From positions 1 through 40,604 of the forward strand of contig LELG01000003.1 of NCBI GenBank assembly GCA_001045575.1: DNA of 40,604 nt, written 5' to 3'. Positions 9,283-18,464 of the stretch are shown here, in pieces (within the stretch, counting starts at the first letter, position 1; every line of letters begins with the position of its first letter). This DNA is from Candidatus Burkholderia pumila (GTDB lineage Bacteria > Pseudomonadota > Gammaproteobacteria > Burkholderiales > Burkholderiaceae). Under the pieces are notes generated by a model that made no database searches, was not told the origin of the DNA, and worked only from the letters and a program-made list of their open reading frames with translations. The position numbers and the translations under genes are program-made.

Positions 9283-9412
9283 CTGGTTATTCTTCGGGTT
9301 TTCACTGTCCGAACAGCAGCTTAGGCCAATTTGATGCAATTTCCGCACCGGGCCGTTACGCTTCGTCCTTTCCGAGTTCGGTCTGGAAAAGCTTGCAATG
9401 CAGCGCGGTGTG

Positions 9413-10327
9413 ATGTTTGGTATAGCGGCCGGAGCGATCTGGGTTTCATCTTTCTCGCGCCGCGTGCGCTGCCAGATTTTTCTCCGCTGATGCTGAGCGT
9501 CGGGCGCTATCTGATATACGGCGTGGTGTCGCTCGCGGTCGCGTTGCCGTTCGCGCGGCGGCTGGTCGACGACCTCGGCGCGCTCGTCAAGCTGGCGCTC
9601 GTCGGCAATCTGCTTTACTACGTGCTGCTCGCCAAAGCGGTTCAACTGGTCGGCGTAGTGCCCACGTCGCTAATCGTCGGCATTCTGCTTGTTACTGTCA
9701 CGCTCGCGGGCCGGCGCGTCAATTTGAAGCGGCTCGTCGGGCCGCTGGCGCTGGTCGTAGCGGGCATCGTCTGCATCAATCTGGATGTGTTCCGCGATTT
9801 GCTGTTTGGCAGCGCGTCGTCCGTTGCGAGCGTGCTGACACGGCTGGCGGGCCTGGCGCGTGCGAGATCGGCGCGCTGACGGCGTGGACGTGGTACGCCG
9901 TCGTCAACGCGCGCTATCTGCAAGCCAACGATCATTTTGATGGCACCGAGTGGTCCGTTCTATGGGGCGTCGTGACAGGCGTGCTTGGGGCGATCATCGG
10001 CATCGTCATGTGGATGCTGCCTGCCGGCGCCATTCAGCCGAGCTTGCCGGCCGAGCGCTGGCATCTGTTATGGATCGTGTGTGCGCTGCTGGCCGCGATC
10101 GGCTCGTGGGTCGGCAATATACTGTGGAATGCGGCGCAAAAGCGTCTGCCGCTGACGCTGTCGGGACAGATGATCGCGTTCGAAACGCTGCGCTGCTCTA
10201 TGCCTTCATCTACGATGGCCGCTGGCCGCACGCACCTGAAGTCCTGGCCATCGTTTTGTTGCTGACCGGCGTGTTGTGGTCGGTGCGGCAGCACAGTGTT
10301 GCCCCCGGAGAGGCGCTCGCGCATTGA
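9413..10327 (+). pseudogene. DMT/EamA-family membrane exporter, three frameshifts
   Basis: The ATG at 9413 opens MFGIAAGAIW, but the frame breaks at the GGG run near 9440, where one missing G would restore GFIFLAPRALPDFSPLMLS. The second frame runs through LVKLALVGNLLYYVLLAKAV and LVVAGIVCINLDVFRDLL until about 9850. A third frame (ALTAWTWYAVVNARYLQAN and VLGAIIGIVMWMLP) runs to about 10190. A fourth restores LLYAFIYDGRWPHAPEVLAI and the stop at 10325-10327. The repeated hydrophobic helices and the order of motifs identify a drug/metabolite transporter with about ten membrane segments. Its substrate cannot be inferred. It abuts convergent rnfH with no terminator between them. Confidence 0.8.
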
Positions 10328-10328
10328 T

Positions 10329-10661
10329 TCACGCTCCGCGCGAATCCTTGTTCTGCCACTTGCGCCCTTCGATCGACCCCGCCTTGCGCGCCTTGTCCAC
10401 GCGACGCTGGCGTGCGGTTTTCGGATCAACCTTCAGCGACCGGTAAATCTCGACACGATCGAAGTCCGCGAGCGCCGCATCGAGCGGTTTGAGCTTGCCG
10501 AACACGCCGACCTTCTGCGTCGAAAAACCGATTTCTGGATGCCGCGCGAGCACGCCGCTTGCCTCGATGGCCTCGCGCACAGTCGCGCCTTCGTGCAGAT
10601 CGATGCGCTTCAGGAACGCGTTATCGCTCAGGCCGTAACACACGTTGATATGAAGATTCAT
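10329..10661 (-). CDS. rnfH: RnfH-family ubiquitin-like protein (RatB)
   Basis: This is a 110-residue protein of the UPF0125/RnfH family, a beta-grasp (ubiquitin-like) fold related to ThiS/MoaD but lacking the C-terminal GG. Typical sequence includes EGATVREAIEASGVL, GVFGKLKPLDAALADFDRVE and IYRSLKVDPKTARQRR. The basic C-terminal tail is usual for the family. Its start overlaps the ratA stop by 4 bases (ATGA), so translation is probably coupled. The exact biochemical role is not established. Confidence 0.9.
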   Translation of the reverse strand: MNLHINVCYGLSDNAFLKRIDLHEGATVREAIEASGVLARHPEIGFSTQKVGVFGKLKPLDAALADFDRVEIYRSLKVDPKTARQRRVDKARKAGSIEGRKWQNKDSRGA

Positions 10662-11095
10662 TTCTTGCCGTAGCGCTGATGCGCGCGTTTCACGAAGGAG
10701 TCGACGAACGTGTTAGCAATATGACTAAACACTGGCCCGATGATCTTTTCCAGAATCACGTTGTAAAACTCGTAGTGCAGCGCAAATTCGATCTTACACA
10801 CGTCCGCGCGCAGCGGCGTGAAGCGCCAGAAGCCGGTGAACTTCTTGAAAGGGCCGCTCAGAAACTCCATATCGATGGAAGTCGGCCGCTTTTGCTTATT
10901 GCGCGTGGCGAAATGCTGCTTGATGCCCTTGAAGCTGATGTCGATCTTCGCTTCCATGCCGTTCTCGTCCTGCTGGCCGATCTCCACGCCGCCGCACCAC
11001 GGCAGGAAATTGGGGTAGTCGGCGACATCGGTGACGAGGTCGAACATTTCTTCCGCTGAATGGCGGATTAGTACGGTTTTTTGGACGTCGGCCAT
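10658..11095 (-). CDS. ratA: RatA-type START/COQ10-like protein
   Basis: This 145-residue single-domain SRPBCC (START-like) protein matches the RatA/COQ10 family: MADVQKTVLIRHSAEEMFDL, DVADYPNFLPWCGGVEI, FSHIANTFVDSFVKRAHQRY. Members include the E. coli RatA protein, proposed to affect 70S ribosome formation, and mitochondrial Coq10, which binds ubiquinone. Lipid or quinone binding is the likelier general role. It is the first gene of a two-gene unit with rnfH and is divergent from smpB, an arrangement widely conserved in proteobacteria. It is intact, with the usual length. Confidence 0.92.
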   Translation of the reverse strand: MADVQKTVLIRHSAEEMFDLVTDVADYPNFLPWCGGVEIGQQDENGMEAKIDISFKGIKQHFATRNKQKRPTSIDMEFLSGPFKKFTGFWRFTPLRADVCKIEFALHYEFYNVILEKIIGPVFSHIANTFVDSFVKRAHQRYGKK

Positions 11096-11232
11096 ATGGG
11101 CATTGAAGCGCAGTGGTCACTGCGGGTTGGCTTTGTTCAGGCGGCGGCGCGCAAGGGAACGCAGTTGCGATCATCCGCGAGACGGCGCGCTGTTAAAATT
11201 GGGATTTTAGACGAGCTGAGCACTTTCCATTC

Positions 11233-11682
11233 GTGAGCGTCATCAACAACAGAAAAGCCTTCTTCGATTACTTCATCGAGGAACGCTACGAGGCAGGTCT
11301 CGTGCTCGAAGGCTGGGAAGTCAAGGCGCTGCGCGCGGGCCGCGGACAGATCAAGGAAGGCTACGTCGTCATCAAGCAGGGCGAGCTTTTTCTGATCGGC
11401 ACGTATATCAGCCCGCTGCCCGAGGCATCGAAGTTCGCCAATCTGGACCCGGTGCGCACGCGCAAGCTGCTGCTGCATCGTGATCAGATCGACAAGCTCA
11501 TCGGCAAGGTCGAGCAGCGCGGGCATACGCTCGTGCCGCTGAACTTCCACTACAAGGAAGGCCGCGTGAAATGCGAGATCGGACTGGCGAAGGGCAAGAA
11601 GCTGCACGACAAGCGGGAGACCGAGAAGAAACGCGACTGGGATCGAGAACGTGCGCGGCTGATGCGCACGGCGACGCGGTAA
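11233..11682 (+). CDS. smpB: SsrA-binding protein SmpB
   Basis: SmpB binds tmRNA and delivers it to stalled ribosomes for trans-translation. The 149 residues have the OB-like core with [36 protein letters not shown] and [16 protein letters not shown], and the basic C-terminal tail that enters the decoding centre. The start is a GTG at 11233 ([14 protein letters not shown]), which matches the family N-terminus. No upstream ATG in frame fits. It is followed 12 bases past the stop by a strong hairpin terminator. No ssrA gene is seen in the window. Confidence 0.96.
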   Translation: MSVINNRKAFFDYFIEERYEAGLVLEGWEVKALRAGRGQIKEGYVVIKQGELFLIGTYISPLPEASKFANLDPVRTRKLLLHRDQIDKLIGKVEQRGHTLVPLNFHYKEGRVKCEIGLAKGKKLHDKRETEKKRDWDRERARLMRTATR

Positions 11683-11694
11683 TCACGGCAATGG

Positions 11695-11723
11695 AAAAGG
11701 GGCGCTTCTGAGCGCCCCTTTTT
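11695..11723. terminator. Bidirectional terminator between smpB and the SPFH pseudogene
   Basis: GGGGCGC (11699-11705), a 6-base loop and GCGCCCC (11712-11718) form a 7-bp GC stem with AAAA before it and TTTTT after it. It therefore works on both strands. It separates the convergent ends of smpB and the stomatin-like gene. Confidence 0.9.
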
Positions 11724-11726
11724 GCT

Positions 11727-12657
11727 TTAAGCCTTCCTGATCAGCCCGTCCTCGCCCTTCAAGATGGACAATGCCAAAGCGGGCATAGAACTTATATCGG
11801 ACATATTGTCCGGCACGATCACTGTGTTCCCCTGCTTAGCGATATTCCCGAACGGGCCGACATACTGCTCCGCTACCTTCAGATTCACCGCATCCATGCC
11901 GCCCGCCGTCTGAATCGCCGCGCCTATCTTTTCGATGGCCTGCGCATTCGCCTCGGCCACCGCAAGAATGGCCGACGCTTCGCCTTGCGCTTGATTGATC
12001 GTGGCCTGCCGCTCGCCTTCGGACTTCTGGATCGCTGCTTCACGCGTACGCGTGCCAGATGCCAGATTGGTCTGTTCCTGCTTGCGACCTTCCGCCGCGG
12101 CGATCAACGCGCGCTTTTCGCGCTCGACGGTAATTTGCGGCCTGTATCGCGTGAAGGATTTCCTTCGGCGGCGTCAGATCCTTGATTTCGTAGCGCAGCA
12201 TTTTCATGCCCCAGTTCGACGCCGCTTCATCGAGCGCATTGACGATGCTCTGGTTGATTAAATCGCGTTCCTCGAACGTCTTGTCGAGTTCCAGCTTGCC
12301 GATAACGGAGCGCAGCGTGGTCTGCGACAACTGCGTGATCGCAAACACGAAATTGCTCGAACCATACGACGCCTTCATCGCGTCCGTGACCTGAAAATAC
12401 AGCACGCCATCCACCTGCAATTGCGTGTTGTCGTGCGTGATACAGACCTGGCTCGGCACTTCGAGCGGAATTTCCTTGAGCACGTGCTTGTAAGCAATCC
12501 GGTCGATGAACGGCAGCACGATGTTCAGCCTCGGCGTGAGCATCCCATGATAGCGGCCGAGCAGTTCGAGAATCCAGGCGTGCTGCTGCGGCACGATCGT
12601 GACCGTGTTCGCCACGATCACGATCGCAATGACGAGTAGAATTAGCGCGAAGTACAT
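11727..12657 (-). pseudogene. Stomatin-like SPFH membrane protein, one frameshift
   Basis: The ATG at 12657 begins MYFALILLVIAIVIVANTV, a membrane anchor, then IVPQQHAWILELLGRYHGML. The SPFH core follows (ERDLINQSIVNALDEAASNW and MKMLRYEIKDLTPPKEI). The frame breaks near 12140, where an extra C in CAGGCCGCAAATT interrupts the expected Q-A-Q. The coiled-coil and tail resume in the other frame (LIAAAEGRKQEQTNLASGTR, VPDNMSDISSMPALALSIL), ending at 11727. This is a stomatin/slipin-like protein (YbbK/QmcA group) that works at the inner membrane with an NfeD partner, which here lies directly upstream and is also broken. About 305 residues would be restored by removing one base. Confidence 0.85.
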
Positions 12658-12677
12658 TATTATTCTCCTTATAAAAA

Positions 12678-13060
12678 CTAGCGTTCGGCCGCAACGATCA
12701 GCCGACTTCCTTCCAGCGCAGTGATGCGATACAACTACTGCGCGCCGCGATACATCGCCCGTGCATGGCGGCCATGCCACTCACCGACCTGCAATGTCGC
12801 GCCGATGTCGAGATTGACGGCCGCGTCACGCGAGGCGTCCTTGCGGCGCTTCCGGTTGCCAAAGCGCGAACGCCGCAACACCACGACCGAGATCAATGCG
12901 ATCACGCCGCTGCGCCCAATCTGCACGTGCGGCCACGCGCCCATCACGAACGCGATGCCGCCCGCGATCATCAGCATATAAAACGTGCCGGTTAACAACT
13001 CGGCGACGATCAGCGCGCCCGCCGCGAGCCACCAAAACAGTCCAGTCCGATCGACATCAT
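12678..13060 (-). pseudogene. NfeD-family membrane protein, frameshift, stop and deletion
   Basis: The start MMSIGLD at 13060, preceded by GGAG, is out of frame by one indel near 13040 with LFWWLAAGALIVAELLTGTF, the first membrane segments of NfeD. Further family sequence is RRKDASRDAAVNLDIGATLQ and the OB-fold piece VGEWHGRHARAMYRGAQ. An in-frame TAG follows, in the position where W normally follows YRGA. Roughly ten codons then appear missing before LYRITALEGSRLIVAAER and the TAG at 12678. NfeD proteins pair with SPFH proteins to organise membrane microdomains. Both genes of this pair are lost. Confidence 0.75.
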
Positions 13061-13080
13061 CACGGTCTCCAAACGAAAAT

Positions 13081-13113
13081 ACTCCGGAACGAATGTGTTC
13101 CGGGGTGTTTTTT
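13081..13113. terminator. Terminator downstream of ppsA
   Basis: ACTCCGGAAC (13081-13090), loop GAATGT and GTTCCGGGGT (13097-13106) form a 10-bp stem with one G-T pair. TTTTTT follows on the plus strand, and a weaker ATTTTCGTTT follows on the minus strand. By position it ends ppsA transcription on the minus strand and may act both ways. Confidence 0.7.
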
Positions 13114-13160
13114 ATCACGTGAGACTTATCCGTAAGCAAGCGGGAAGTTGCGACTACGAC

Positions 13161-15527
13161 TTATTTTGAAAAGGTCTTCGCCAACTGCTGCCACGTGTCG
13201 ATGATCGTGTCCGGATTCAGCGACATCGATTCGATGCCTGCTTCGCCAGCCATTCGGCGAGATCCGGATGATCCGAAGGACCCTGACCGGCAGATACCGA
13301 CGTACTTGTTCAGCTTCAGACACGTTTCGATCGCGCGCTTCAGCATGAACTGCACGGCTTCGTCGCGCTCGTCGAAGCCCGCTGCCAGCAATTCCATGCT
13401 GGAGTCGCGGTCGAGACCGAGCGTCAACTGCGTCAGATCGTTCGAACCGATCGAGAAGCCGTCGAAACGCTCCAGGAACTGCTCGACGAGAATCGCGTTG
13501 GACGGCACTTCGCACATCATCATGAGCTTGAGATCGTTCTTGCCGCGTTCGAGGCCGAACTTCTTCAGCAACTCGACCACGCGATCCGCCTGCTTCAGCG
13601 TGCGCGCGAACGGCACCATGATCTGCACGTTGTCCAGACCCATTTCCTCGCGAACCTTCTTTAGCGCGACGCGCCACGGAAACCGAGCATCGGATTTTCT
13701 TCGTCCGGCTCGTAGCGCGAACCGCCGATCAGCTTCTTGTACTCGTTCGACTTGAAGTCCGACAAACGCACGATGACTGGCTTCGGATAGAACGCCGCCG
13801 CGATCGTGGCGATGCCTTCCGTCAGCTTGTCAACGTAGAAGGCACGCGGCGAAGCATGACCGCGCGCAACGCTCTCGACTGCCTTTTTCAAATCGGCATC
13901 GACATTCGGGTACTCCAGAATCGCCTTCGGATGCACGCCGATGTTGTTGATGATGAACTCAAGCCGCGCGAGACCCACGCCCGCATTCGGCAACTGCGCG
14001 AAGTCGAACGCGAGTTGAGGATTGCCGACGTTCATCATGATCTTGACCGGAATCTTCGGCAATTCGCCGCGCTGGACTTCGGTCATTTCGGTTTCGAGTA
14101 AACCGTCGTAGATCTTGCCTTCGTCGCCTTCCGCGCACGAAACCGTGACGAGCGCGCCGTCCTTCAGCACGTCCGTTGCATCGCCGCAGCCGACCACTGC
14201 CGGCACGCCCAGTTCACGCGCGATGATTGCCGCGTGGCAGGTACGTCCGCCGCGATTCGTCACGATGGGCCGATGCGCGCTTCATCACCGGTTCCCAATT
14301 CGGGTTGGTCATGTAGGCGACCAGCACATCGCCCGGCTGCACGCGTTCCATTTCCGACGGATCGTGAATTACACGCACTGGGCCCGCGCCGATCTTCTGG
14401 CCAATGGCGCGGCCCGTCGCAAGCACGTTCGACTGGCCCTTGAGCTTGAAGCGCATCTCGGCCTTGCCGGACACCTGGCTCTTCACCTTCTCCGGACGCG
14501 CTTGCAGAATGAAGATCTTGCCGTCGCAGCCGTCCTTGCCCCACTCGATGTCCATCGGACGCTCGTAGTGCTTTTCGATGACGATCGCGTACTTCGCCAA
14601 CTGGATGACGTCTTCATACGTGATCGAAAAGCGGTTGCGCTGCTCGTGCGGCACGTCGACGGCCTTCACGCGGCCCGGCTCGCCCGGCTTGGTGAATTCC
14701 ATCTTGATGAGCTTGGAGCCGATGGAACGGCGGATGATCGGATACTTGTCCTGCGCCAGCGTCTGCTTGAACACGCGGAACTCGTCCGGATTCACCGCGC
14801 CCTGCCCGATGGTTTCGCCCAGACCGTAGCTCGCCGTGATGAACACGGTTTCCTTGAAGCCCGATTTCGTGTCGATGGTGAACATTACACCCGCTGCGCC
14901 CACGTCCGAGCGCACCATGCGCTGCACGCCCGCCGACAACCCGACTTCAGTGTGCATAAAGCCCTTGTGGACGCGATAGGAAATAGCGCGGTCGTTATAC
15001 AGCGAAGCGAACACGTGCTTCATGCGATCGAGCACGTCTTCGATGCCGACCATGTTCAGATAGCTCTCTTGCTGACCCGCGAACGATGCGTCCGGTAGAT
15101 CTTCTGCGGTCGCGGACGAACGCACGGCGAACGAAAGCTCGTCGGGCGAGCCGTTCTGAAGGATGTCGAACTGATGACGGATTCCGTCTTCGAGGCGCGG
15201 CTAAAGCGGCGCCTCGAAGATCCATTGGCGGATTTCCTTGCCGCATTCCGCGAGCGCTTTCACGTCGTCGACGTCGAGCGTCTCCGGACGTTTGGCAATG
15301 CGGTCTGTCAGGTTGTTGTGATGCAGGAAGTCGCGGAAGGCGAGCGCGGTCGTGGCAAAACCCGTCGGCACTTGAACGCCGGCTTTGGAAAGCTGGCTGA
15401 TCATTTCGCCGAACGAGGCGTTCTTGCCACCGACGATTTCCACGTCGGTCATTCGCAACTGCTCGAATGGAACTACATACGCCTGATCCTTTGCGACATC
15501 GTTCGCAACATTGACTGCGTTAGTCAT
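13161..15527 (-). pseudogene. ppsA: Phosphoenolpyruvate synthase, nonsense, frameshifts and deletion
   Basis: PpsA converts pyruvate and ATP to PEP for gluconeogenesis. The start [20 protein letters not shown] at 15527 leads into the N-terminal ATP-grasp domain ([20 protein letters not shown]). An in-frame TAG at 15203-15201 replaces the expected CAG (EAPLQPRLEDG) near codon 109. The same frame continues [20 protein letters not shown] to the swivelling domain. An extra C near 14265 breaks the frame just before the phospho-His motif [14 protein letters not shown]. Near 13660 about 15 codons after GFRGASR are missing and the frame changes. In the last segment, an extra base near 13289 and a missing base near 13238 shift only the 17 codons after the catalytic-Cys motif YVGIC. 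Five lesions leave no doubt that it is non-functional as written. Confidence 0.92.
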
Positions 15528-15998
15528 ACAAGCCCCTAAGGTGGATGGAATTCTCGATCGCACGAGTGGGCTCACATGCGCCGCGCCCATTGGAAGCGGC
15601 GGCGCATCTCGCACAACCTGTTTGATAAGCCTTCGGGGAGTCGCGCGCACTCAGGACGAGGCATCATCAAAAAGAGACGGGGAACTCGGGAAATCTGCTT
15701 GAAACGGTGGATTCACGCTTTAAAAATCCACGAAACGACCGCGATTTGACGAAAATCCGAATCAATTTGTCCGCAATTACTTATCGAACAGGTTGTCGTT
15801 ACTCTACCTTGCCGCTTTTCAAAATTGTCTTGGGCAAGGCAGTCATTCGACGGCAAAACTGAGGTGTTTGGCACCTATTCGTTCAGGAGCGCACACGCAG
15901 CGGTCAGTAACCATAACACAGGCTTTGCGGCAAGCGCGCAGAAGCGTTACCGTTCGAGCACCTTTGTCAAAACTCGTTCCTCGTTCCTCGTTCCGCCC
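15528..15998. other. Divergent intergenic region between ppsA and ppsR
   Basis: These 471 bases separate the divergent ppsA and ppsR pseudogenes. I see no convincing gene, tRNA or strong hairpin. The overlapping short frames have no family motifs. AT-rich stretches around 15710-15800 could hold the former promoters. Confidence 0.5.
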
Positions 15999-16822
15999 AT
16001 GCCGCCTTCCGTATTCATCGTTTCCGACGGGACCGGTATCACTGCCGAAACCTTCGCGCATTCGATCCTCACTCAATTCGACCAAAAATTCCGGCTCGTG
16101 CGCGTGCCGTTCGTGGATTCCATCGACAAAGCTTACGCTACAGTCGAGAAGATCAACGAAGCCGTCGCGCTCGACGGGCGCAGGCCGATCGTGTTCACTA
16201 CGCTCGTGGACAGTGCATCGAATGAAGTCGTCAAAGGATGCAATGCGCTCGTGCTCGATATGTTTCAGACGTTCATCGAACCGTTGGAAAATGAATTGGA
16301 GATCAAGTCGACGCACGCTATGGGGCGCGTCCACCAGAACGCGGACACCGAAGAGTACAAGAACCGTATCGAGGCGATCAACTTTTCGCTCGCGCATGAC
16401 GATGGGCAGTTGAATCGCAATCTCGCTGAGGCCGATGTAATTCTGGTTGGCGTGTCGCGCAGCGGCAAGACGCCGACGAGTCTCTATCTGGCGATGCAAT
16501 ACGGTGTGAAAGCCGCGAACTATTCGCTGATTCCCGAAGATTTCGAGCATGGTAAGCTGCCTACGCCTCTGCTTGAACATCGCTCGAAGATGTTCGGCTT
16601 GTCGATCGATCCTTCGCGGCTTGCGGAGATTCATAACGAGCGGCGGCCGGGCAGCAAGTACGCCGCTATCGAAAAATTGCCGCTATGAGATCAACGAAGC
16701 CGAGCAAATGATGAAGCGCGAAGGCGTTAAGTGGCTTTTCTTCGACGCATAAGTCGATCGAGGAGATCGCTACTACGATCCTGCAGGAGATCAAGCCTGA
16801 GCGGCCTTCCTCCTATTACTGA
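15999..16822 (+). pseudogene. ppsR: PEP synthase regulatory protein, two frameshifts near the end
   Basis: PpsR (DUF299 family) is a bifunctional kinase and pyrophosphorylase that switches PEP synthase off and on by phosphorylating a threonine next to the catalytic histidine. The frame from the ATG at 15999 reads MPPSVFIVSDGTGITAETFA and keeps the P-loop-like GVSRSGKTPTSLYLAMQYGV near residues 150-170. It breaks at GAAAAATTGC (16672-16680), where an A run is one too long. The second frame (NCRYEINEAEQMMKREGVKW) breaks at CTTTTCTTCG near 16737, one T too long. The third frame restores STHKSIEEIATTILQEIKPE to a TGA at 16822. Only the last 50 residues are scrambled, so decay is recent compared with ppsA. 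Confidence 0.9.
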
Positions 16823-16885
16823 GGTTCTTGCTGGCTTTTTTTGTTCGTGAAAGTGAAAGGCGTTTCTGGTGTTGGGGCTTTCTAG

Positions 16886-16926
16886 GCAGTAGTCGCCCCC
16901 CAGCACGCTGGGGAGGCGACTACTGC
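16886..16926. repeat. Long hairpin between ppsR and the RNA methyltransferase
   Basis: An 18-base left arm (16886-16903) pairs with the right arm at 16908-16926 except for one bulged A, around a 4-base CACG loop. Neither strand has a T run after it. It sits between two convergent pseudogenes, where a transcription end is expected. Confidence 0.75.
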
Positions 16927-16989
16927 AAATCAAGCACGAAAACAGAAGCGCTTTGCACGACAAAGACAAACACACAACTGCTAAAACTT

Positions 16990-17753
16990 TAACGCTGCTG
17001 ACGGCACTGCTCAAACAAACCGTCGCGGCAGCGGCCACCTTGAGAGACTCAATCCCTCCAGGCTGCAGAATAGTTACTCGCTGCCTCACGGCATCGCGCC
17101 AGACCTGCGACACGCCAGCCCCTTCATTGCCAAAGGCCCAGGCCAACGCACCTGAGAGATCACAATCGTAAATCGCAGTTGCGCCGTGGGAATCCGTGAT
17201 GGTGACGAGCGCATTGAGACATGCGATCAGATCGGCGGGCTCAACATCCCCGAAGATATCGAGCAAGAAATGCGCGCCCATGCCCGATCGCCGCAACACT
17301 TTGGAAGACCAGGCGTAAGCCGTCCCCGGCCCACAGAACACGCGCTTGATCCCCGCCGCCGCGCTGCGCAAGACCGACCCGACATTGCCCGCATCCTGAA
17401 CACCATCGAGAATCACGCACGTCTCGGCCACGCGTTCAGGCGTGACTCTCGACCAGCAACAACATGCCGATGCCATGCACGACACTTGAAAGCTGCCCGA
17501 ACAGTACGTCTGGCAACACAACCACGACGCGCTTCTCTTCAATATGCCCGACAATCTCCCGCGCCTCTTCGTGCGTCAGCGCGCCTTCAGTGACAACGCA
17601 CGTTTCCGGCTGCCCCGCCGCATCGAGATAAGCGGACGCGAGATGCAGGCCTTCGAGCAAAGCATGCCCGCTACGCCGCTGCTGCGCGGTCGAACCGGCG
17701 AGCGCCTTCAGGCGCTTGTAGAGCGGGTTGTCCTGCGAGGTAATTGATTTCAC
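16990..17753 (-). pseudogene. TrmH/SpoU-family RNA methyltransferase, two frameshifts
   Basis: The start MKSITSQDNPLYKRLKALAG at 17753 and the substrate-binding region RRSGHALLEGLHLASAYLDA are typical of SpoU-type 2'-O-methyltransferases. The frame breaks at LLLVE near 17445. The SAM-binding knot continues in the next frame: VAETCVILDGVQDAGNVGSV, GAHFLLDIFGD, AWAFGNEGAGVS and the motif 3 segment VTILQPGGIESLKVAAAATV. A second shift near 17025 removes the usual end FEQ..RQQR, whose stop would be at 16990. It starts 6 bases after the rnhB stop and was probably the last gene of the lpx-rnhB operon. The specific rRNA or tRNA target cannot be told. Confidence 0.88.
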
Positions 17754-17759
17754 GTGAAG

Positions 17760-18464
17760 TTAGAACACGAGTGCGCCCGGATCGTCTTCGATCGTCGCGG
17801 TCGCGTGAATGACTGCCGGCGCGATCTCCGGCAACACGGAACCGAAGAACAGCACATGCGCCTCGCGCACCGGCCCGAACGACCGCCGATGATGCTCGCA
17901 CGGCCCATGCTCCTGCAGCGCCTTCAGATGATGCGGCGTGCCGTAGCCGGAATGCGTGGCGAAGCCGTACATCGGATAGGTTTCGTGCAGTTCAACGAGC
18001 ATGCGGTCACGCGTAACCTTCGCCAGAATCGATGCCGCGGAGATTTGCTTCACAAGCGCATCGCCGCCGATAACCGCTTCGCTGCGAATCGAGAGCGTCG
18101 GGCAGCGGTTGCCATCGACCTTGATCAGCGTCGGCAGGACCGAAAGGCCTTCGACAGCGCGCTTCATCGCCAGCATCGACGCATGCAGGATGTTGATGGT
18201 GTCGATTTCCTCGACGCTCGCCGACGCGATGCAATACGCCAGCGCCCGGTCAACGATCTTCGCGTACAACTCCTCGCGCTTCTTCGCGGTCAGCGCTTTC
18301 GAATCGTCGAGACCGTTGATGCGCGGTTTCGACGGATCGAAGGTCACCGCCGCCGCCACCACGGGACCGGCGAGCGGTCCGCGCCCTGCTTCGTCGACGC
18401 CGCAAATGATGTCGAACGGCGAACTGAAATCGAGTCCGCCCTGAGGTGAATTTTTCGCCGCCAT
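17760..18464 (-). CDS. rnhB: Ribonuclease HII
   Basis: RNase HII cleaves RNA in RNA-DNA hybrids and starts the removal of single ribonucleotides from DNA. The 234 residues hold the signature [17 protein letters not shown] with catalytic Asp24 and Glu25. Other family sequence is [32 protein letters not shown] and [20 protein letters not shown]. The start ATG at 18464 directly adjoins the lpxB stop at 18465, so the two are translated from one mRNA. A C-terminal tail of about 15 residues after HVLFF is slightly longer than in many homologues. Confidence 0.96.
   Translation of the reverse strand: MAAKNSPQGGLDFSSPFDIICGVDEAGRGPLAGPVVAAAVTFDPSKPRINGLDDSKALTAKKREELYAKIVDRALAYCIASASVEEIDTINILHASMLAMKRAVEGLSVLPTLIKVDGNRCPTLSIRSEAVIGGDALVKQISAASILAKVTRDRMLVELHETYPMYGFATHSGYGTPHHLKALQEHGPCEHHRRSFGPVREAHVLFFGSVLPEIAPAVIHATATIEDDPGALVF

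Noticed and set aside
15528-15998. A possible small RNA or gene in the ppsA-ppsR gap
   Set aside because: There is no strong promoter-hairpin-T-run combination, and no frame with coding character. It is best read as a divergent promoter region.
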